A DNA stretch of 64,000 bases. Origin: Marinomonas atlantica (GTDB lineage: Bacteria; Pseudomonadota; Gammaproteobacteria; Pseudomonadales; Marinomonadaceae). This document shows positions 58,525 to 64,000 of the stretch, piece after piece. The position numbers and the translations under genes are program-made. Under the pieces are notes generated by a model. It was not told the origin of the DNA. It made no database searches and saw only the letters and a program-made list of their open reading frames with translations. The stretch covers positions 124,001-188,000 of the forward strand of contig NZ_LTAW01000004.1 in assembly GCF_001639725.1 (NCBI RefSeq). The letters are read 5' to 3'. Each line of letters opens with the position of its first letter. Position 1 is the stretch's first letter.

Positions 58525-59012
58525 CTAACATGTAACCTGTATTCTAGCTCTGCGCGTTTTGAGATATGCTTTTGCTTCAGTATTTTAAGATTCTTACGAG
58601 CATTTTGTTTTGCTGCAGAAATTTGGTGCGGATCATAGCTTGGTTCTAATTGAACTAAACGAAGTTCAGACTCATACTGATCTAAAATATTGTCAATGCC
58701 GTCTTGGTAGTGCTCTTCTAATTGCTCCAAAGCCTGGTGATAGTCATCAAATACTTGGCTAATATTTGCCTTATAAGTGTAATGGCCTATATCTGATGCA
58801 TCGTGAGTGAGACGGCTGTGTACACGATAAGCTGACGGTGGAGCTTTATAAGCAGAAGTCTCTATAGGACGCTCTTCAAGGTATGTTTCGTAGCCTGAAG
58901 AAGTGGAGGTAGAAAGCGTTTCATCAGCGCTTGCAGAAGGCTGAAATAAAGATAACATTAAAATGGAAGATAATGAGCCGAGCTGTTTTTTAGGTATGAT
59001 AAGTTTCATCAA
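58521..59012 (-). CDS. Small exported protein of unknown function
   Basis: 163 residues (Met1 or Met2). A basic N-terminus and hydrophobic core (SILMLSLFQPSASA) look like a signal peptide. The mature part has a Ser/Thr-rich head, a Tyr-rich middle and a strongly charged C-terminal coiled-coil segment (about 90-160, with FDDYHQALEQLEEHYQDGID). I do not recognise a family. Convergent with the diguanylate cyclase gene, overlapping by 4 bp. Confidence 0.65.
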   Translation of the reverse strand: MMKLIIPKKQLGSLSSILMLSLFQPSASADETLSTSTSSGYETYLEERPIETSAYKAPPSAYRVHSRLTHDASDIGHYTYKANISQVFDDYHQALEQLEEHYQDGIDNILDQYESELRLVQLEPSYDPHQISAAKQNARKNLKILKQKHISKRAELEYRLHVS

Positions 59013-59168
59013 GCAGTCTCCCTAGCAAGGTTTGTCATATTGAGATTATTGAGTTCCGCCTATCTTCGCAATCCACTTAGTGTTGCTTGCACAGTGTTAT
59101 GCAATTCCTAGTTTTTTCTAGACTTAAACTAAATGGAAAAGCGCTCTGGTTTATGTGTTTTGGTTGTA

Positions 59169-59915
59169 TTAAGCAGTATCATTTTTATCTAGGTCTTCGC
59201 GCTTTTCAAGTTTGTGTTGATCTTCGTTGAGACCGTGCTTCCAGTAACTTGAGATGTATAAATTACCTCTCTCAACATCACTACGTTCTTTAAAGAACGC
59301 ACGTAACGCACGCATAGAGCTGAATTCGCATGCGGCCCAAATTGCAACGTTGCCATCTAACCATTTAAGAGCCTTCACATGTTCTAATAGCGATTGACTG
59401 TTTTGCCCAGGTGTCGGGTTTATTATCCATTTGAGTTCAATGTCGTCTGGTTTTTGCAGTGTTTGGATATCAGCCTCGGTTTGCACTTCCAGAATGGCAT
59501 AGCCTTTAGACTCGCTAGGTAAGTGAGCTAAATTAACGCTGATAGCGGGTAAAGACGTCATGTCGCCTACAAAAATCATCCAGTCTGCGGATTCTGAAAT
59601 GCGTTTTTTTGGTCCAGGGCCACCCACTTTAATCTGGTCTCCTGTTTGTGCACGTAACGCCCAGTGACATGCCACACCTGAGTCCCCATGCAGTGCAAAG
59701 TCGACATCTAGTTCATGTTGGCGTTGTTGACGGATAGTGTAAGTCCGCATCAAGCGTCTACCATCCGCACTAGGAAATATAAACTTAATGTAGCCACTTT
59801 CTTGATCTTCAGGGAAGTCTGCTAGTGCTTCACCACCAAGTGTAACCCTGAGCATATTGGCGGTAACGTATTCTTTACGAATGACCTTTAATAAACGCGA
59901 TGTTGGCTTTGACAC
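59169..59915 (-). CDS. Siderophore-interacting protein (NADPH/FAD ferric reductase, ViuB/YqjH type)
   Basis: 248 residues. N-terminal FAD-binding barrel with RTYTIRQQ (the RxYT motif) and ALHGDSGVACHWA; C-terminal SIP domain with IFVGDMTSLPAISVNL and WAACEFSSMRALRAFF, ending in SSYWKHGLNEDQHK, the family's closing pattern. These enzymes reduce Fe3+ in siderophore complexes to release iron in the cytoplasm. A Fur-like box 29 bp upstream of the start fits iron-starvation induction. No siderophore synthesis or transport gene is linked. Confidence 0.93.
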   Translation of the reverse strand: MSKPTSRLLKVIRKEYVTANMLRVTLGGEALADFPEDQESGYIKFIFPSADGRRLMRTYTIRQQRQHELDVDFALHGDSGVACHWALRAQTGDQIKVGGPGPKKRISESADWMIFVGDMTSLPAISVNLAHLPSESKGYAILEVQTEADIQTLQKPDDIELKWIINPTPGQNSQSLLEHVKALKWLDGNVAIWAACEFSSMRALRAFFKERSDVERGNLYISSYWKHGLNEDQHKLEKREDLDKNDTA

Positions 59916-59943
59916 AACAGTGACCTCAAAGTTTGGATCTAAT

Positions 59944-59958
59944 TGAGAATGGGTATCA
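59944..59958 (-). promoter_or_regulatory. Fur-box candidate upstream of the siderophore-interacting protein
   Basis: TGAGAATGGGTATCA matches the 7-1-7 Fur consensus TGATAATNATTATCA at 11 of 14 positions. It sits 29-43 bases before the start codon, where a repressor would block transcription. Confidence 0.5.
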
Positions 59959-60135
59959 ACTTATACTAGCGACTGCTTAAAAGCAATGAAACGCACTGTT
60001 GCAAAATAGTAACTGATCAGGAAAGCTTGGTTCTGTTCCATAGAGACTATAATTTTTCGTTCTGCTTGCGAAGCAGTTCTGGCACAATCTGTGGCCAAAA
60101 TTATAAGACTAATCCCCCAAGAACTAAGGCTCTTT

Positions 60136-61044
60136 ATGCAATCCTTACTGCGCACGATTTATAACGATGTAAAACCTCTTGTTGGGCAGGGCAAAGTGGC
60201 TGACTATATTCCAGCACTTGCAAGTGTCGATCCTAATCAATTTGGTATAGCCATATACAGTAATACAGGAGAGCTTTTCCAAATAGGCGATGCAGAGGTG
60301 CCGTTCTCCATTCAAAGTATTTCAAAAGTATTCAGTTTAACACTCGCGATTAAACACTACGGGCCAGATATGTGGCAGCGTGTAGGACGAGAACCCTCCG
60401 GTTTGCCATTTAACTCATTGGTACAGCTTGAATATGAAAACGGCGTACCTCGTAACCCATTTATTAATGCTGGGGCTCTTGTGATAAGTGATATGAACCA
60501 GTCACGATTTGCATCGCCACATTACGCAATGAGCGAGTTTGTACGCCGTATATCAGGCAATCCAGAACTCAAAACAGACTTGAAGGTTGCAGACTCAGAG
60601 TATGAGTTTCGTCATAGAAATGCGGCGATGGCTCACTTAATGAAGTCCAATGGTAATTTTGAGAATGACGTTGAAGAGGTGTTGAAAAGCTATTTTGCTA
60701 ATTGCGCATTGAGAATGAGCTGTGTTGATCTGGCGAAAGCATTTAACTTTTTAGCAAATAAAGGGTTTTGTTCCATTAGCAATGAACAGGTGCTTTCGGA
60801 GCAAGAGGCGCGACAAGTGAATGCGTTAATGGCTACCAGTGGTATGTACGATGAAGCAGGCAGTTTCGCCTTTCAAGTCGGACTTCCCGGGAAGAGTGGT
60901 GTCGGTGGTGGTGTCGTTGCGATTGTACCGAATCGTTTTTCGGTGTGCGTCTGGTCCCCAGCCTTGAATAAAGTAGGCAACTCCACTGCGGGCGTTGCGG
61001 CATTGGAGTCCATGACTAAGCATATAGGCTGGTCGGTTTATTAG
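60136..61044 (+). CDS. glsA: Glutaminase
   Basis: 302 residues from ATG 60136 (AAGG 7 bases upstream); an earlier GTG at 60091 would add 15 residues. Beta-lactamase-fold glutaminase motifs: [14 protein letters not shown] (catalytic SxxK), [14 protein letters not shown], and [14 protein letters not shown] with [11 protein letters not shown]. It converts glutamine to glutamate and ammonia. Length equals the E. coli GlsA/B enzymes (about 308). Divergent from the siderophore-interacting gene across about 220 bp. Confidence 0.95.
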   Translation: MQSLLRTIYNDVKPLVGQGKVADYIPALASVDPNQFGIAIYSNTGELFQIGDAEVPFSIQSISKVFSLTLAIKHYGPDMWQRVGREPSGLPFNSLVQLEYENGVPRNPFINAGALVISDMNQSRFASPHYAMSEFVRRISGNPELKTDLKVADSEYEFRHRNAAMAHLMKSNGNFENDVEEVLKSYFANCALRMSCVDLAKAFNFLANKGFCSISNEQVLSEQEARQVNALMATSGMYDEAGSFAFQVGLPGKSGVGGGVVAIVPNRFSVCVWSPALNKVGNSTAGVAALESMTKHIGWSVY

Positions 61045-61124
61045 CGATGTAAGCCAAACTTTATAGTTTCTTAATAGGTTGTCTAAAAGCTTTACACCTA
61101 ATTAATAAGTCAATTAATAGAATG

Positions 61125-61149
61125 GCCTCGTTACTTTGTATTACGAGGC
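61125..61149 (+). promoter_or_regulatory. Hairpin covering the trkH ribosome-binding site
   Basis: GCCTCGT (61125-61131) and ACGAGGC (61143-61149) are exact complements with an 11-base loop. The right arm contains GAGG, the only ribosome-binding candidate, 4 bases before the ATG at 61153. In mRNA this stem would hide the site, allowing translational control; it might instead end the glsA transcript. Confidence 0.5.
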
Positions 61150-61152
61150 TTT

Positions 61153-62607
61153 ATGATCCGTTTTATTCTAATGTCCCGCTTACTCTCCTTGCCGATGCTG
61201 TGGATGGGCGTCATCCAGCTAATATTTGCGGAGTTGTCACACTACCTGTTTCAAGATGGTGTGACTAAGGGGTTTCTTACAAGTGCCTTAATAACCATTG
61301 CATGCTCTTTAGCGGTACTGTTTGGGGCAAGAAAATATCGCTTCTCTTCCGTAAATACTAAGGAAGCGATTCTGTTTGCTGTGCTTACCTGGATATCTGT
61401 TGGTCTACTTGGCGCGGTTCCCATCTATAGTATTACGCAAGTAAGCTGGACGGATGCAGTGTTTGAGTCGATAAGCGCATTAACGACGACAGGCGCGACT
61501 ATCTTAAGTGGCTTAGATGCAATGCCTAAAAGTTTTTTAATGTACCGTCAGTTTCTGCAATGGATGGGAGGGCTAGGGGTTGTGATTTTTGTTGTCGCAG
61601 TACTGCCAATGCTTAATATTGGTGGTATGCGACTGCTTAAAGCTGAGACAGTTGGCCCCGTAAAAGATGTAAAACTGACACCAAGGGTAAAGAATACCGC
61701 ACATTATCTTTGGTATGTGTACTTATTGATTACCGTAGCCTGTGCAATGAGCTATTGGCTGGCAGGAATGAATGTTTATGATGCCATTGCTCACAGTTTA
61801 ACAACCGTCTCTACAGGTGGTTTTTCAACCCATGATGCCAGTATGGGGTATTTTGAAAGCAGTCTAATTCTATGGGTGAGCTGTATTTTTATGACGCTTG
61901 GGGCGATTAGTTTCTCGTTACATTATAGGGTTGTCGCGGGAAAATGCCTTGCGCTGTATTGGAAAGACGAGGAGTGTCGTTGGTTTTTACTCATTGCGCT
62001 ATTCTTTTCGTTATTGGTAATGCAGCAGCTACTGCAATTTTCAGATGAAACACATGTTTTAAAAGCCCTTACTCAAGCAACATTTCACGTATTGTCGTTT
62101 ATGACCAGTACGGGGTACGGCGCTGGCGATTTCACGCAGTGGCAGGGTGCATCGATTATTTTATTACTAGTTGTTGGTTATATTGGTGGGTGTGCAGGTT
62201 CTACCGCAGGTGGTAATAAGGTAGTACGAAATATTATTTCATTTAAAGCCATACTGCTGGAGGTAAAGCAACTGATTCATCCCAGTGCCGTGTTTACCAT
62301 GCGTTATCAGGGACGGCCAGTGAATGAACAGATACGACATAGTGTGATGGCTTTTATGTGTTTAGCGGCATTAACAACAATTTTGCTTACTTTGTTGTTA
62401 ATGCTAACTGGTGTGGATTTTTTCAGTGCGTTGAGCGGTGTTGCTGCGTGTTTAAATGTACTGGGGCCAGGTTTTGGTGAGTTGGGAAATAACTTTTCGC
62501 CGCTTACGGATGTCGCCACATGGCTGTTGTCGTTCACGATGATTTTGGGGCGCTTGGAGTACTTCACTGTCATTGCTATTTTTACGCCTTACTTATGGCG
62601 TGCATAG
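61153..62607 (+). CDS. trkH: Trk-type potassium uptake protein TrkH
   Basis: 484 residues, about ten membrane segments. Four pore loops of the K+ channel-like fold are visible: TTTGATILSG, TTVSTGGFSTHD, MTSTGYGAGD and NVLGPGFGELG, with CAGSTAGGNKVVRN before the last. It takes up K+ together with a cytoplasmic TrkA, which is not in the window. It is followed by a KdpD-like kinase and a KdpE-like regulator, suggesting local K+-responsive control. Confidence 0.95.
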   Translation: MIRFILMSRLLSLPMLWMGVIQLIFAELSHYLFQDGVTKGFLTSALITIACSLAVLFGARKYRFSSVNTKEAILFAVLTWISVGLLGAVPIYSITQVSWTDAVFESISALTTTGATILSGLDAMPKSFLMYRQFLQWMGGLGVVIFVVAVLPMLNIGGMRLLKAETVGPVKDVKLTPRVKNTAHYLWYVYLLITVACAMSYWLAGMNVYDAIAHSLTTVSTGGFSTHDASMGYFESSLILWVSCIFMTLGAISFSLHYRVVAGKCLALYWKDEECRWFLLIALFFSLLVMQQLLQFSDETHVLKALTQATFHVLSFMTSTGYGAGDFTQWQGASIILLLVVGYIGGCAGSTAGGNKVVRNIISFKAILLEVKQLIHPSAVFTMRYQGRPVNEQIRHSVMAFMCLAALTTILLTLLLMLTGVDFFSALSGVAACLNVLGPGFGELGNNFSPLTDVATWLLSFTMILGRLEYFTVIAIFTPYLWRA

Positions 62608-62631
62608 TGCCAATACCTTTGGGAGCTTGTT

Positions 62632-63612
62632 TTGAATAAATTCACTAAACCATGGGGCCAATATGCTGTGTCGGCGGCGGTTCCTGCTGGCATTATTTTG
62701 CTGGCTTTGCCCCTTCGAGAATACATAACAGTGAGTGATGTTATGTTGTTGGGAGTGGCTTGTGTCGCGTTTATTGGTTTTCGTTTCGGTAAGAGTGAAG
62801 CGATAGTCGCAAGTGTGACCAGCGTACTGTTTGTGGATGTATTATTTGTAGATCCATACTACACCTTGGCGGTCCATAATTTTGATTATTTTGTGAGTTT
62901 TGGTGTAATGCTCGCGGTGGGCGTGTTCATTGCACAACTTGCTCAACGCAATCAACTAGTTGAGCTTGAAAAGCAAGCCACTATGCGCTTAAAAGAACGA
63001 GAAGAGATTCGCGCAAATTTACTTCGCTCGATCGGGCATGATCTTCGAACTCCTCTGGGAACTGTTATGGGGGCGTCCAGTTTGCTAATGGAAGATTCGA
63101 TTGTGTTATCTAAGTCGCAGCAGCAAGAGCAAATATCCAATATTTACCAACAAAGTTTAATTCTAAAAAACCAGATCGATAAAATGTTGGAGCTCAGTCG
63201 TATTCGTGATTTACAAACAACCAATGACTGGCTCACGTTGCCTTGTGTGGATTTAGTCAGCTCAGCTTTTGTTCGTATTAAAGCGAGCCAAATTGACGGT
63301 TTTTCGGTGGACTATGGGATGGATTCGGTGAAAGGCGACAGTGCGTTGTTAGAGATTGCGTTAGCCAATTTGATTGATAATGCGAGTCGCCATGGGAGCG
63401 CACCATGCAAAATCCAATTTAGTCGTATTCAAACTGCTTACTGCCTTGAAGTGATCAATGGACTGGGTGAACAAAATAAACCTCAAACAGACTCGGGTAA
63501 CGGTTTGGGATTTTTGATATGTGATGCCATTGCGAAGCTGCATGGTGGAGAGTTTGTTTTTCAGAAACAGTCGAATCAAGTCAGCGCACGAATTTGTTGG
63601 GAGGAGCAGTAA
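62632..63612 (+). CDS. Sensor histidine kinase, KdpD-like but lacking its N-terminal domain
   Basis: 326 residues from TTG 62632 with GGGAG at 62621-62625. The N-terminal ~100 residues form the DUF4118 four-helix membrane unit (SDVMLLGVACVAFIGFRFG, then VLFVDVLFVDPYYTLAV) found in KdpD. The kinase follows: H-box SIGHDLRTPLG, N-box NLIDNASRHG and GNGLGFLICDAIAKLHGG. KdpD proper is about 890 residues with an N-terminal Walker-bearing KdpD domain and a Usp domain; both are absent. No kdpFABC is linked; the neighbour is trkH. Confidence 0.9.
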   Translation: MNKFTKPWGQYAVSAAVPAGIILLALPLREYITVSDVMLLGVACVAFIGFRFGKSEAIVASVTSVLFVDVLFVDPYYTLAVHNFDYFVSFGVMLAVGVFIAQLAQRNQLVELEKQATMRLKEREEIRANLLRSIGHDLRTPLGTVMGASSLLMEDSIVLSKSQQQEQISNIYQQSLILKNQIDKMLELSRIRDLQTTNDWLTLPCVDLVSSAFVRIKASQIDGFSVDYGMDSVKGDSALLEIALANLIDNASRHGSAPCKIQFSRIQTAYCLEVINGLGEQNKPQTDSGNGLGFLICDAIAKLHGGEFVFQKQSNQVSARICWEEQ

Positions 63613-64000
63613 TGCAGCACATATTAGTAATTGAAGATGATGCACCCATGCAAAGTTTTTTGAAAACACTGTGCGAGTCAGCAGGCTTTAAAGTCTCTCT
63701 TGCTGATACTATTGAGCAAGCGTCGGCTGTCATGTCAGGGTCTTTATTCGTTGATCTTTGCTTGTTAGATCTAGGGTTACCTGATGGTAGCGGTCACGAT
63801 TTTATTCGTGCGTTTAAACCGAAGATGACAGCTCCGATTATAGTTATTTCAGCTAGGGATACGGATTTTGATAAAATCACAGCACTGGATTTGGGGGCAG
63901 ATGATTATGTGGCTAAGCCATTTAGTTCAGGGGAACTGTTAGCTCGTATTCGCGTGTCCTTAAGGCGTTTAGTACAAGAGAGCGAAGCAATTCCCTCGAC
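63612..64000 (+). CDS. KdpE-like OmpR-family response regulator (3' end outside window)
   Basis: Starts at ATG 63612, overlapping the kinase stop by one base (TAATG), with GAGGAG upstream. The visible ~129 residues are a receiver domain: ILVIEDDAPM, phospho-acceptor Asp in CLLDLGLPDGSG, ISARDTDFDKITALDLGADDYVAKPF (Lys conserved) and the linker LLARIRVSLRR, typical of KdpE-like OmpR regulators. The DNA-binding half lies beyond the window end. Confidence 0.93.
   Translation, partial: MQHILVIEDDAPMQSFLKTLCESAGFKVSLADTIEQASAVMSGSLFVDLCLLDLGLPDGSGHDFIRAFKPKMTAPIIVISARDTDFDKITALDLGADDYVAKPFSSGELLARIRVSLRRLVQESEAIPS

Overview
The window reads as chromosomal DNA of a marine-type gammaproteobacterium. 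The best guess is an Oceanospirillales/Marinomonas-like organism; this is inferred from AT-leaning codon use, the apbC-metG-rnfABCDGE-nth block, and the mix of polar-flagellum (MotY), Rnf and fatty-acid-oxidation genes. Most of it is compact core genome. I found no tRNA or rRNA gene, insertion sequence, prophage, CRISPR array or integron.

Layout. 1-6.8 kb: a chemosensory cluster with the end of cheW, a soluble double-PAS receptor, a membrane receptor, cheR, cheD and cheB. 6.8-10.5 kb: zapE, a Cache-GGDEF diguanylate cyclase and fdhD on the opposite strand. 10.9-17.5 kb: an M23 peptidase, an atypical RsgA-like GTPase, a membrane phosphatase/lipid-kinase fusion, an unknown lipoprotein, a eukaryote-type HisA and arfB. 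17.9-24.2 kb: a complete cytochrome bd module, cydABX-cydDC. 24.2-30.4 kb: ydcH, a DUF748/AsmA-like giant, a ybaN-type gene, rnt and motY. 30.5-33.8 kb: argG, then a ribokinase and nucleoside hydrolase pair for ribose salvage. 33.8-45.7 kb: a PilZ-like gene, then nth and the Rnf complex on the minus strand with metG, and apbC and dcd on the plus strand. 45.9-48.3 kb: glutathione-independent formaldehyde dehydrogenase, and a COG0523 metallochaperone behind a near-consensus Zur box. 48.4-56.8 kb: two neighbouring fatty-acid degradation units, acyl-CoA dehydrogenase/SCP2/fadD/enoyl-CoA hydratase and fadBA. 56.9-64 kb: a SUOX-fold periplasmic protein paired with a diguanylate cyclase, a small exported protein, a siderophore-interacting reductase with a Fur-like box, glutaminase, and a K+ transporter followed by a shortened KdpD-like kinase and a KdpE-like regulator cut by the window end.

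No wholly new multi-gene system stands out. The most unusual items are the phosphatase/diacylglycerol-kinase fusion, the RsgA paralogue with degraded switch motifs, the TrkH + mini-KdpD + KdpE operon, the SUOX-like/GGDEF overlapping pair, the RnfC tail of seven ~70-residue repeats, the Zur-box/Asp-His-repeat metallochaperone, and several exact inverted repeats in control regions: a 24-bp palindrome, interleaved repeats before cydA, and a hairpin that buries the trkH ribosome-binding site.
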